64,000 bases of DNA from Bacteroidota bacterium (lineage in GTDB: Bacteria > Bacteroidota > Ignavibacteria > Ignavibacteriales > Ignavibacteriaceae): positions 434,001 to 498,000 of the forward strand of contig JAIUOE010000002.1 in the NCBI GenBank assembly GCA_020161395.1, written 5' to 3'. Positions 54,545 to 63,378 of the stretch are shown in pieces (position 1 is the stretch's first letter; each line of letters starts with the position of its first letter). The notes beneath the pieces are model-generated. The model searched no databases. It was not told where the DNA came from and worked only from the letters and a program-made list of their open reading frames with translations. Position numbers and translations under genes: made by a program.

Positions 54545-55414
54545 ATGCCCAGACTCGTTTTTTTCATATTCCTTTTGTCCGTTTTGTCATGCGCAAAAAT
54601 ATTCCCTCAAACCGTTGAATTCCTGCCGGGGAAGAGGCTCTTTAACATGCTCAAAGCAGCTGATACCGAGCCGAAATTTGGACTCACATTCTTTCCCGAT
54701 GACAGATCGATGAAGGTGGATGTGGGGAACGCATTCGATGCCATTTCATTCAAAATTGATTCCACCTCTACGATTAATGCAGGCACCGAGTTCTTCGCTT
54801 ACGCCAAAGTTATCGAGTACAGGGATTATCGTTTGCAGGTTGCGGCGATTGACGGATATTTTGGAGGAAACATCTCCTGGCTCAAACAGATATCCGGTAC
54901 ACCCCACTTCATAAATGCCCGCTTACGGTTCATCCACCGCAGTGCCCATTTGGTTGATGGTGCGTGGGATCCATCAAATAATTCATGGAAGGATGCCGCA
55001 GGTCCCGTACCTTTCGCCGATGACTTTTTTGAATTAAATCCGGGTATCCAGTTTAAGTTTTCCGGTGCTGATCTAAGAGTTTACGGAGGAATAACCTATT
55101 CCATTCTGATTAGACCAGTCGACCAGAAAAGAACAAGTTTTTCCGTCGGTAGTGAATTATTTATTAACGATGTGTTGTTTACCCTTTTGAACAGACCCGC
55201 AAGACTCTATGCAGCTTATGACTTTAAAATGCGGGGACGACCCGAATACACCCCTTCGCATTCATTGATGACAGGGTTGAAGCTCGGTGAAAAAGCAGGA
55301 ACAGGACTATCCATTTACGCTTTTTATTACTCGGGATACGACTGGTTCAGTTCTTACTATAAAAACCGTCTGACAAAATTTGGACTTGGTTTTTTTATTG
55401 ATTTTAACCCCTAA
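54545..55414 (+). CDS. DUF1207-like exported protein
   Basis: 289 residues with a signal peptide (through 'SCAKIFPQ', about 21; the Cys could be a lipid site but the context 'LSCAK' is short). The start of the mature part, 'VEFLPGKRLFNMLKAADTEPKFG', and later 'NARLRFIHRSAHLVDGAW' and 'RVYGGITYSILIRP' resemble DUF1207, a family of probable outer-membrane beta-barrels. It leads the block with the ABC exporter, which starts 12 bases after its stop. Function unknown. Assignment by eye. Confidence 0.55.
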   Translation: MPRLVFFIFLLSVLSCAKIFPQTVEFLPGKRLFNMLKAADTEPKFGLTFFPDDRSMKVDVGNAFDAISFKIDSTSTINAGTEFFAYAKVIEYRDYRLQVAAIDGYFGGNISWLKQISGTPHFINARLRFIHRSAHLVDGAWDPSNNSWKDAAGPVPFADDFFELNPGIQFKFSGADLRVYGGITYSILIRPVDQKRTSFSVGSELFINDVLFTLLNRPARLYAAYDFKMRGRPEYTPSHSLMTGLKLGEKAGTGLSIYAFYYSGYDWFSSYYKNRLTKFGLGFFIDFNP

Positions 55415-55425
55415 CAGGAGTTGTT

Positions 55426-56340
55426 ACGGAAAAAATAATTGAAATAAACGGCCTCCACAAAAAATACAAGGATGTTTATGCCGTTAACGGTCTCGACATC
55501 ACCGTGTATGAAGGAGATGTCTTTGGCTTTCTTGGTCCCAACGGAGCCGGCAAAAGCACCACGATAAGAATGCTGATGACCCTTATCTTCCCTACTGCAG
55601 GTGACATCAAACTGTTCGGAAGGGACATCTACAAAGAAAGAAAATATATTCTTGGCAGAGTTGGCGCCATTGTTGAGAAACCCGATTTTTATGGTTACCT
55701 CACAGCCTACAAAAATCTTGAGATTCTTGCCCGCACTTCAGGATATCCTGTTACAAAAAAGAGAATAATGGAAATTCTTGAAATGGTGGGACTTGAGAAA
55801 CGCTACTCGTCGAAAGTAAAAACTTTCTCCCATGGTATGAAACAGCGCCTCGGAATTGCACAAGCCCTGATTCACGACCCGAAACTCATAATACTCGATG
55901 AACCGACAACAGGACTCGACCCTCAAGGGATGAAGGAGATTCGCGAACTCGTGGTCTCTCTGAGCAAAGATCATCAAAAAACAATCTTTCTCTCCTCCCA
56001 TATTCTTTATGAAGTGGAACTGATCGCCAACAGGATGGTTATCATCGATAAGGGAAAAGCCGTCATTGAAGGATATGTAGAGGATCTGCTGAATGCCGCT
56101 GAGACCAGAGTAAATATCGAAGTAAGCAACCCTGAAAAGTCGGTGCAAATCATCAATGAGAGCGATTTTAAAGGAAGAATTGATGATGTTTCGAATTCAA
56201 CGATTATTATGTTCATGAAAAAAGATGAAATTGCCCCGCTCAACAGAAAACTGGTGGAAAATGGAATAGAGGTAAGCTCATTAATCCCTACAAGATCACT
56301 TGAGGAGTACTTCTTAAACCTGACAGGAAAGGGAGAATAA
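55426..56340 (+). CDS. ABC transporter ATPase, apparent ACG start codon
   Basis: 304 residues counted from the ACG at 55426. The frame from there reads '(M)EKIIEINGLHKKYKDVYAVNGLDI', the normal first strands of an ABC domain with the A-loop Tyr, then Walker A 'GPNGAGKSTT', signature 'FSHGMKQRLGIAQ', Walker B 'LIILDEPTTGLDP' and H-switch 'SSHIL'. No ATG, GTG or TTG exists between the in-frame stop at 55405 and the GTG at 55504, and that GTG would delete the A-loop. AGGAG at 55416-55420 sits 5 bases before the ACG. A changed ATG or a base-call error are alternatives. Partner: permease at 56340. Confidence 0.9.
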   Translation, partial: TEKIIEINGLHKKYKDVYAVNGLDITVYEGDVFGFLGPNGAGKSTTIRMLMTLIFPTAGDIKLFGRDIYKERKYILGRVGAIVEKPDFYGYLTAYKNLEILARTSGYPVTKKRIMEILEMVGLEKRYSSKVKTFSHGMKQRLGIAQALIHDPKLIILDEPTTGLDPQGMKEIRELVVSLSKDHQKTIFLSSHILYEVELIANRMVIIDKGKAVIEGYVEDLLNAAETRVNIEVSNPEKSVQIINESDFKGRIDDVSNSTIIMFMKKDEIAPLNRKLVENGIEVSSLIPTRSLEEYFLNLTGKGE

Positions 56341-57176
56341 TGATCGATCTCGTAAGAATTGAGCTTTATAAAATTTTCAGGAAGTGGAGAACTTACATCG
56401 GCTTCATAACCATTGCTATAATTGTCTCAATTATCGAAATAGCAATGCTAGTTGAGGGTGAAAGCTACCTTAAGTTTCTGACCCAGAATCTGCAGAACAT
56501 TTTTGTTTTCGAAGGAAATTTCCTGAATGGTTACCTGATGTCGTTCCTTGTGCTTGGAGCACTTGCCATTCATATCCCGTTCCTGATAACTCTTGTAGCC
56601 GGTGACCTCCTCGCTGGTGAAGCAACTTCGGGAACATACAGAATGCTGATAACGCGACCTATCACGCGAAACCAGCTCCTTACAGCGAAGCTTATCGCAG
56701 CCACCATCTATACAAATCTGATGGTACTCTTTCTTGGCGTTATGTCGCTGGGTCTCGGAGTCATTCTCTTCGGAACAGGCGAGTTGATTGTCATCAAGGA
56801 CATACTGATTATCTTCGCGAAGGATGACATTCTGTGGAGGTTTGCAATTGCATATGGAATTGCAGCTTTAAGCATGATGGTGGTTACATCGATGGCGTTT
56901 TTCTTCTCCTCAATGGTTGAAAATGCAATAGGACCGATCGTCAGCACAATGGCGGTTATTATAGTATTCTACATTCTATCAGCCATCAACATTGAAGTGC
57001 TGCAGGACTTAAAGCCATATATGTTTACCACTTATATGCAATCGTGGAACATTATATTTACAACTCCCGTAGAAATGGATGAGCTCTATCAGGCAATGGG
57101 AATCCTCTCGTTTCACATAGCTTTGTTCCTCGGCTTGACTTATTATTATTTCAACAAAAAAGACATCACTTCCTAA
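56340..57176 (+). CDS. ABC transporter permease (ABC-2 type)
   Basis: 278 residues with six membrane helices, first at about 18-37. The 'GDLLAGEATSGTYRMLITRPITRNQLLTAKLI' segment (about 85-116) is typical of ABC-2 permeases of the NosY/CcmB-like type. It forms the exporter with the preceding ATPase; the two overlap by one base (TAATG). The LolA-like gene follows after 11 bases. Substrate unknown; lipid or lipoprotein-related export is possible from the neighbour (inference). Confidence 0.92.
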   Translation: MIDLVRIELYKIFRKWRTYIGFITIAIIVSIIEIAMLVEGESYLKFLTQNLQNIFVFEGNFLNGYLMSFLVLGALAIHIPFLITLVAGDLLAGEATSGTYRMLITRPITRNQLLTAKLIAATIYTNLMVLFLGVMSLGLGVILFGTGELIVIKDILIIFAKDDILWRFAIAYGIAALSMMVVTSMAFFFSSMVENAIGPIVSTMAVIIVFYILSAINIEVLQDLKPYMFTTYMQSWNIIFTTPVEMDELYQAMGILSFHIALFLGLTYYYFNKKDITS

Positions 57177-57187
57177 GAAGGTTTACA

Positions 57188-57862
57188 ATGACAAATAAAA
57201 TTCTGTTATTATTTACTCTTTTGCTTTTTACTGCATTCCCGCAGACGGAAGCGGAAAAGATACTCAACTCTGTAAAGAAAAAATTTGATGCTGTTAAGGA
57301 TTATCAGGTTGATGTCAGGATAAAAATAGATGTGGAATTTCTGAAAGTCCCTGACAACGATGCAAAAATATTTTTCAAGGCTCCTGATAAAATTAAACTT
57401 CAAACAGGCGATGATTTTGCTTTAATTCCTAAAGAAGGACTCAACTTTAATCCTGCCAATTTATTGAACGGGAAATATACAGCCGTTTATGAAGGAGAAA
57501 CCAAAGTAAATGGAGCTGCTCATTACATAGTAAAAGTGATTCCAACCGGAGGTACCGGAGATGTGGTTCTCTCTACATTATGGATTAATAAATCGACTTT
57601 CTTCATCTCAAAAGTTGAAAGCACCACCAAAAACAACGGTACCTTCCAGATAGATATGGTTTACCCAAAGGAGAGTAAATACCCGCTTCCTTCCAATATG
57701 ACTTTCAGTTTTGAGGTAGGTAAATTTAATCTTCCCAAAGGTTTTGGGGGCAAGAAGAAAAGAGAGACTACTGATTTGAGGGCTCCCGGTAAAGTTTACA
57801 TTACATACAAAAATTATATTGTGAACAAGGGGGTTCCAGACAGCGTGTTTAAAAAGAAATAA
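57188..57862 (+). CDS. LolA-like outer-membrane lipoprotein carrier family protein
   Basis: 224 residues with a signal peptide ('LLFTAFPQTEAEK', cleavage near 19). The mature protein starts with 'AEKILNSVKKKFDAVKDYQVDVRIKID', the opening of the LolA/LolB-like beta-barrel fold, and has 'DAKIFFKAPDKIKLQTGDDFALIPKEG' and 'FFISKVESTTKNNGTFQIDM' as expected. It binds lipid chains in the periplasm in related proteins. Lys-rich C-terminus. Being adjacent to an ABC-2 exporter it may carry that exporter's lipid-linked cargo. Confidence 0.75.
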   Translation: MTNKILLLFTLLLFTAFPQTEAEKILNSVKKKFDAVKDYQVDVRIKIDVEFLKVPDNDAKIFFKAPDKIKLQTGDDFALIPKEGLNFNPANLLNGKYTAVYEGETKVNGAAHYIVKVIPTGGTGDVVLSTLWINKSTFFISKVESTTKNNGTFQIDMVYPKESKYPLPSNMTFSFEVGKFNLPKGFGGKKKRETTDLRAPGKVYITYKNYIVNKGVPDSVFKKK

Positions 57863-57943
57863 CGGTTCTTATGCGGCCGGTTGCTCCCTTGCACCGGTCT
57901 GATAAAATTCATAAATTGCCGTGTCCAAATCGGAATTACTGCG

Positions 57944-60900
57944 ATGCATAAATATTTGACCCTCATCTCTCTTTGTTTTCTCTTGTCTTCAGCGAAGCTT
58001 GTTGCTCAGAATGACTCATTAAAAGCCGTGGAAACTTTTGCAAAAGGTGTGGAAGCATACGATGCCCAAAAGTTTGATACTGTCATTGTTCTCATGAATG
58101 AAACACTGAATCTGATGAAGGGTTACAGTTTCTCTTCAGATGAGGGGCTGGTAAGATATTTCATAGCAGAAAGTTATAAATCCATTGGTGAATATGATCT
58201 CGCAAAGTCATATCTCGAATCGGCTCTGAAAATTTTTCAATCGTGGGAAAATGAAGCCGGGTTCGGATATATTTACAAGTGCTACGGCGATATCGAAACC
58301 CTCCTCGGTAATTATTCTCAAGCAGTCGACTACTATTACACTTCTCTTCAACACCTCATTGTAGTCGAAGATCCCTACACAAAAGGGTATGTCTACACTT
58401 CGCTTGCCAATCTAATACTCAACCGTGGCGACAATGAGGAAGCTGCCGGACTGTTCGCAAACGGAGAAAAATTGTATAAGGCAGCCGGTTATGAACCGGG
58501 CCTCGGTGACATCTATTACGGCTATGGCTTGATTGCAACCAATACAGGCAAAAATGTCGCAGCCGATTCCCTGTTCGATATCTCACTCAAAATTTTCTCC
58601 AAATACAATATCCCCCTCGGTGTAGCGAACGCTTACTATGGCAAGGGTATTGTAACGATGAACCTTGGGAAAAACAGCGAAAGTATCGGTTACAGTTCGA
58701 AGGCACTCGAGCTTTATCTCTCCTCAAATTATCCCCTCGGCATCGGCAACTGTTTCACAAACATTGGAATGGTGAATATAAACATCGGTAAATATGAAGT
58801 GGCGGACAGCAATCTTCGAGCCGCTGTTCCATGGCTCACCAAAATCAATCATCAGATCGGACTTGGAAATGTACATTACGGTCTCGCTGTAATTGCTCTG
58901 AATCTTGGCAATAACAAGGAGTCGTACGACAACTACTCACAGGCACTGAAATATTATGAATTCACCGGCTACTCTCTTGGACTTGGCAGAATCTATCATG
59001 GGCTCAGCACTCTCGCTCTGAATACAGGCGACAACAAAACTGCCGAAGAAAATGCAAAGAAAGCCGTTGAGTACTACGGTAAAGCAGGTTTTCCTGTAGG
59101 AATCGGGCAGGTCTACGAAAACCTTGGTAATATCTTCATGAACGCCGGGAACATGCCAAAATCAGAGGAAAATTTCCAAAAGGCTCTGGAATACTATGAA
59201 AAAGCCAATTATCCCATCGGAATGGGAACCATTTGGTTCAGCCTCTCACAAATCAATTTTATGAAGGGCGATTTTGTTGAGACCCGAAAAAATGCCGGAC
59301 TTGCAATTAAATACTTCGAACTTGCGGAATATCCGCTCGGACTCGGAAACGCAAATTTCATTCTTTCACAAATTGCCCAGCAACAGGGAAACTATACTGA
59401 GGGAATAGACTATGATTTGAAAGCCCTCGACTTTTATGACAAAGTGAATTATCCACTTGGTATTGGAAGAGTCTGTTACTCAATTGGAACCGCCGCATAT
59501 CTCCTTGGAGAGTATGAGGAAGCAGAAAAACAATACAAAAATGCTCTTGCAGTTTTTGAAGAATCGGAGTACAATTTCTTTAATGTCATTGTCTCCTTCG
59601 CATTGGCTGATCTCTATCTCGGGTGGGATGCCAGAGAGGGACTTACCCTCCCCTACCTGGAAAAAGCAATGAGCTATTTGGAAAACTTCAGGGCAAATCT
59701 TGTTAGGGAAGAAGACAGGACAAATCTCTTCGAAAAATTTTCAGTGTATCTCGATTTTGCTGTCCGGGCTGCCATTTCCATTAACAACAATGAAGCTGCT
59801 TTCAGATATCTGGAAAATGTCAAGGGACGGTCGCTGGCTGATATTCTTTCTGAAAGAAAAGTTGACCTCTCTGCGAAAATTGACCAGAGCCTGCTGCAAA
59901 AAAGAAATATCCTTGAAAAACAGATTTCTGCTATTAAAACAGCACTGAATACTAATGCTGCCTCTGATGCTGCGACTCTTAAAGAGGAACTGAAAAAACT
60001 AAATGATCAACTCGATGAATTAATTTTCAAGATCAAGTCAGGCAGCCCCGAGCTCGCTGCTCTCGAATACCCCAAACCTGCTGAAACAAAGGAAATACAA
60101 TCCAAACTTCATAAAAATGAAGTGCTCCTGCAATACTTCAATGCAGAGTCGGGTTGCTGGGTTTTTGTGATCACCCCGAATGATTTCCAGCTTGTGAAGC
60201 TGGACTCTTCGGATGCTGCCGTAAGAGAAAATGCTCTCGCTCTTCTTGACGGACTTAAAAGGGATAAATTTAACGCAAAAAAATCGAAGTCAGAAATGGA
60301 TGCAGAAGAGGAACTTTCACTTGAAGCATCTCATAAACTCTACGATCTGCTGATTAAACCGGTAGAAAGTTTTCTGACATCTGAATCAGACCTGACTATT
60401 GTTCCCGACGGAATTTTGAATCTGATTCCTTTTGAAACCTTAACCAGGGATACCACATATCTTATCGAAAAGCACCCCGTCAAATATTATCAGTCAGGTA
60501 CTCTTCTTAGCCTTATGAGAGGAGCTCTCAAAAAAGAAAGAAAAAGTTCAGGTTTTGCCGGTTTTGGAGACCCTGTTTATGACATCGAGAATTTTGAAAA
60601 AGGGATGGAGGAAAGAGGTGTAAAACCGGGTGATGCCGGAAGAGGTGCCGGTGATCCTGAAGCAAACAACGATTTAAGCAGAGCGGGTCTATCTCTTTTC
60701 AGGCTCAGAGGTACAGGAGAGGAAATTACTGCAATTTCAGAACTGTTTGCCAATGCCGGACAACCTGTAGATATTAAGCTAAGAACAAGTGCCACTGAAG
60801 AAAACGCAAAGGACACAAATTTGAAAAATTTCAGATACATCTCTTTTGCCTGCCACGGCATCGTCTATCCCGGATTTCAAAGTCTGGCGCTTTGCACAGT

Positions 60901-61261
60901 AAAAGATTCAACAAAAAGCTCACAGGATGGATTTCTCACCTTTGAGGAAATTCTTGCTTTAAATTGGGATGCAAAAATGGTGGTACTTTCAGCCTGTGAA
61001 ACCGGAACAGGTGACATGAAAAAGACGGAGGGAATTATCGGTCTTACCCGTGCGGTGATGTATGCCGGTTCTGATGCAGTCCTTGTCAGCCTCTGGACCG
61101 TTTCCGATAAAGGCACCAGGGATCTAATGATCAACTTTTTTGGAAATATAGTATCGGAATCCATTCCAACGGATCAGTGCCTCCGACTCGCAAAGCTTGA
61201 GCTCATAAAAAAAGGTGCCACACCTTATGTATGGTCACCTTTCATAATGTTCGGGGAGTGA
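57944..61261 (+). CDS. Exported TPR-CHAT caspase-like protein
   Basis: 1105 residues from the ATG opening a signal peptide ('HKYLTLISLCFLLSSAKLVAQ'); a TTG 21 codons earlier adds no feature. Residues about 30-600 are some 13 TPR-like units of about 40 residues with a repeated Y/F-P-L-G-I/L-G signature ('GYPLGLGN'-type). A coiled coil ('LLQKRNILEKQISAIKTALN', about 640-690) precedes a CHAT domain with catalytic His971 ('FACHGIVYP') and Cys1018 ('LSACETGTGD') both intact. CHAT proteins are caspase-like peptidases; the signal peptide places this one outside the cytoplasm. Target unknown. 81 bases separate it from the LolA-like gene. Confidence 0.92.
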   Translation: MHKYLTLISLCFLLSSAKLVAQNDSLKAVETFAKGVEAYDAQKFDTVIVLMNETLNLMKGYSFSSDEGLVRYFIAESYKSIGEYDLAKSYLESALKIFQSWENEAGFGYIYKCYGDIETLLGNYSQAVDYYYTSLQHLIVVEDPYTKGYVYTSLANLILNRGDNEEAAGLFANGEKLYKAAGYEPGLGDIYYGYGLIATNTGKNVAADSLFDISLKIFSKYNIPLGVANAYYGKGIVTMNLGKNSESIGYSSKALELYLSSNYPLGIGNCFTNIGMVNINIGKYEVADSNLRAAVPWLTKINHQIGLGNVHYGLAVIALNLGNNKESYDNYSQALKYYEFTGYSLGLGRIYHGLSTLALNTGDNKTAEENAKKAVEYYGKAGFPVGIGQVYENLGNIFMNAGNMPKSEENFQKALEYYEKANYPIGMGTIWFSLSQINFMKGDFVETRKNAGLAIKYFELAEYPLGLGNANFILSQIAQQQGNYTEGIDYDLKALDFYDKVNYPLGIGRVCYSIGTAAYLLGEYEEAEKQYKNALAVFEESEYNFFNVIVSFALADLYLGWDAREGLTLPYLEKAMSYLENFRANLVREEDRTNLFEKFSVYLDFAVRAAISINNNEAAFRYLENVKGRSLADILSERKVDLSAKIDQSLLQKRNILEKQISAIKTALNTNAASDAATLKEELKKLNDQLDELIFKIKSGSPELAALEYPKPAETKEIQSKLHKNEVLLQYFNAESGCWVFVITPNDFQLVKLDSSDAAVRENALALLDGLKRDKFNAKKSKSEMDAEEELSLEASHKLYDLLIKPVESFLTSESDLTIVPDGILNLIPFETLTRDTTYLIEKHPVKYYQSGTLLSLMRGALKKERKSSGFAGFGDPVYDIENFEKGMEERGVKPGDAGRGAGDPEANNDLSRAGLSLFRLRGTGEEITAISELFANAGQPVDIKLRTSATEENAKDTNLKNFRYISFACHGIVYPGFQSLALCTVKDSTKSSQDGFLTFEEILALNWDAKMVVLSACETGTGDMKKTEGIIGLTRAVMYAGSDAVLVSLWTVSDKGTRDLMINFFGNIVSESIPTDQCLRLAKLELIKKGATPYVWSPFIMFGE

Positions 61262-61279
61262 AGACTCCCTATTCAGCCA

Positions 61280-62707
61280 CTAACAATCGTAATACATGTC
61301 GTATTCATAAGGATGGGGTCTGAGCGCCATCGGCTTCACTTCCCTGTCCATCTTGTAGTTGATCCATGTCTCAATAACATCTGAAGTGAAGACATCGCCT
61401 CTTGTGAGGTAATCATGATCCTCGGCAAGAGCCTGAAGTGCTGCCTCAAGTGACGGAGGTGTTGATGGTACATCCTTCAACTCCTCGGGTGACATGTCAT
61501 AGATATCTTTGTCAAGCGGATCACCCGGATCGATACGGTTCATAATTCCATCGAGTCCTGCCATCAAAATTGCTGCAAATCCCAAATACGGGTTGCCCGA
61601 AGGATCGGGACATCTGAACTCAACTCTTTTGGCTTTCGGTGACATATTGTACATCGGAATTCTGATTGATGCACTTCGATTTCTCTGTGAGTAAGCAAGA
61701 TTAACAGGAGCTTCGAATCCGGGTACCAGTCTCTTGTAGCTGTTGGTTGTAGGATTTGTAAATGCAAGAAGTGAAGGAGCGTGTTTCAGCAGTCCGCCAA
61801 TAAAGTAGAGAGCCATCTCACTCAAACCGGCATATCCGTTACCTGCAAAAAGAGGTTCGTTGTTCTTCCAGAGACTTACATGTACATGCATACCACTTCC
61901 ATTGTCACCATAGATTGGTTTTGGCATGTAGGTTACAGTTTTATTGTTTTTTGTTGCGGTGTTTTTTACCACATATTTGAAGAGCAACAACTGATCAGCC
62001 GCTTTCAACAGGGGCTTGAATTTCATGTCAATTTCGCACTGACCACCGCTCGCCACTTCATGATGCTGTGCCTCAACTTCAATACCTACATTGATAAGAT
62101 TCTGCACCATTTCATTGCGAAGATCCATCAACATGTCAGTTGGAGGAACCGGAAAATATCCTTCTTTATATCTTGTCTTGTATCCGAGATTTGGATTTTC
62201 CTGTCTTCCTGAATTCCATCTTCCTTCTATCGAATCAACTTCAAAATAGCTAAAATTGTTGCCAACTTCGAATCTCACATCATCAAAAACAAAAAACTCC
62301 GCTTCAGGTCCATAGTAGGCGGTATCAGCAATTCCGGTCGATTTCAAAAAGTCAACTGCCTTGTTCGCAATATATCTCGGGCAACGGGAATATTTTTCTC
62401 TCGTGGCTGGTTCATAAACATCACAAATCAGGCTTATTGTTGGCGCTTTGACAAAAGGGTCGACAAACATTGTTGCGGGATCAGGTAAAATAAGCATGTC
62501 CGATTCGTTGATCCTCTTCCACCCTCTCAAAGAAGAACCGTCAAATCCGAAACCGTTATCAAATGACTTTGAGTCAAACTCCTGTATCGGTATGGTGACA
62601 TGCTGCCACTGCCCGGGGAAATCCATAAATTTAAGATCCACAAACTCAATGTGGTTATCCTTCGCAAACGAAAGGATATTTTCGATCTGAGATGATCTGT
62701 CGCTCAT
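61280..62707 (-). CDS. glnA: Glutamine synthetase type I
   Basis: 475 residues, usual length. N-terminal beta-grasp ('[18 protein letters not shown]', '[20 protein letters not shown]'), then catalytic signatures '[12 protein letters not shown]', '[16 protein letters not shown]' and '[11 protein letters not shown]'. The Tyr in '[14 protein letters not shown]' corresponds to the adenylylation site loop, so regulation by GlnE-type modification is possible. It makes glutamine from glutamate, ammonia and ATP. The Lrp-type gene 36 bases upstream is on the same strand and may control it. Confidence 0.96.
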   Translation of the reverse strand: MSDRSSQIENILSFAKDNHIEFVDLKFMDFPGQWQHVTIPIQEFDSKSFDNGFGFDGSSLRGWKRINESDMLILPDPATMFVDPFVKAPTISLICDVYEPATREKYSRCPRYIANKAVDFLKSTGIADTAYYGPEAEFFVFDDVRFEVGNNFSYFEVDSIEGRWNSGRQENPNLGYKTRYKEGYFPVPPTDMLMDLRNEMVQNLINVGIEVEAQHHEVASGGQCEIDMKFKPLLKAADQLLLFKYVVKNTATKNNKTVTYMPKPIYGDNGSGMHVHVSLWKNNEPLFAGNGYAGLSEMALYFIGGLLKHAPSLLAFTNPTTNSYKRLVPGFEAPVNLAYSQRNRSASIRIPMYNMSPKAKRVEFRCPDPSGNPYLGFAAILMAGLDGIMNRIDPGDPLDKDIYDMSPEELKDVPSTPPSLEAALQALAEDHDYLTRGDVFTSDVIETWINYKMDREVKPMALRPHPYEYDMYYDC

Positions 62708-62743
62708 ATTAAATGTACCTTATTAATTGGGAAAAATGAATGA

Positions 62744-63190
62744 TTACAAGTTTATTTTTGTGGTTTCTTTTAGAGTCGATAAAACAAAGGAAGTGCGGGT
62801 TGAGAGCACCCCGGGCCACTGCTGAATTTCCGCCAGCAGTTTTTCCAGTGATTCGGAATTTTTTACAACAGCTTTCAGGATATGGCTCCCCTCTCCAAGT
62901 ATCGAATGACATTCGAGTATGTTATTATGCTTGGATGCATTCTCGATCAAGTGACTGTACTGGGAGGATGATTCCGATATTACCGTAATGAATACCATTA
63001 TGTCATAACCGAATTTTTTTCGGTCTATCTTTGTGTAGTATCCCTGAATTATCCCTTTATCCTCAAGTTTGTGCAGGCGGTCACTTATTGAAGGAATGGA
63101 CATCCCAAAAACCTCGGCAAGCTGGCTACGGCTCGTCTTTGCATTGTCCTGTAGAATGTTCAGAGCCTTAATATCTATTTCGTCAAGCAT
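62744..63190 (-). CDS. Lrp/AsnC-family transcriptional regulator
   Basis: 148 residues: N-terminal winged helix ('IDIKALNILQDNAKTSRSQLAEVFGMSIPSISDRLHKLEDKGII', about 4-47) and C-terminal RAM effector domain ('MVFITVISE', 'VLECHSILGEGSHILKAVV' region, 'WPGVLSTRTSFVLSTLKE'). It should bind an amino acid and control nearby genes. Located directly upstream of glnA, it is a candidate regulator of nitrogen assimilation and of itself. The 130 bases upstream are AT-rich with repeat array 3 beyond. Confidence 0.94.
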   Translation of the reverse strand: MLDEIDIKALNILQDNAKTSRSQLAEVFGMSIPSISDRLHKLEDKGIIQGYYTKIDRKKFGYDIMVFITVISESSSQYSHLIENASKHNNILECHSILGEGSHILKAVVKNSESLEKLLAEIQQWPGVLSTRTSFVLSTLKETTKINL

Positions 63191-63324
63191 GTTCTATTAT
63201 CATTTAGTAAAATAAATTTTCTTATCCTTAAATATAAAGGATTATCCAGATATTTACCAAATAATATTAGGTAGAAAGCGAAAATTATTTAAATAATTTT
63301 AACAAAATTGAAGCGCAACAAAAA

Positions 63325-63378
63325 ATACTCAGGTACTCAAGTACTCAGGTTCTCAGATACTCAAGTACTCAGGTTCTT
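63325..63378. repeat. ACTTGAGT-based direct repeat array 3
   Basis: On the + strand, ATACTCAGGTACTCAAGTACTCAGGTTCTCAG-type units recur about every 8 to 10 bases. On the - strand the units read CTTGAGTA / CCTGAGTA, the same motif as arrays 1 and 2. The array reaches into the last codons and stop of the glycosyltransferase gene (63369). Confidence 0.75.

Noticed and set aside
55504-56340. GTG at 55504 as start of the ABC ATPase
   Set aside because: It would delete the first two beta-strands and the A-loop tyrosine that are present in frame upstream; the ACG with AGGAG fits better.
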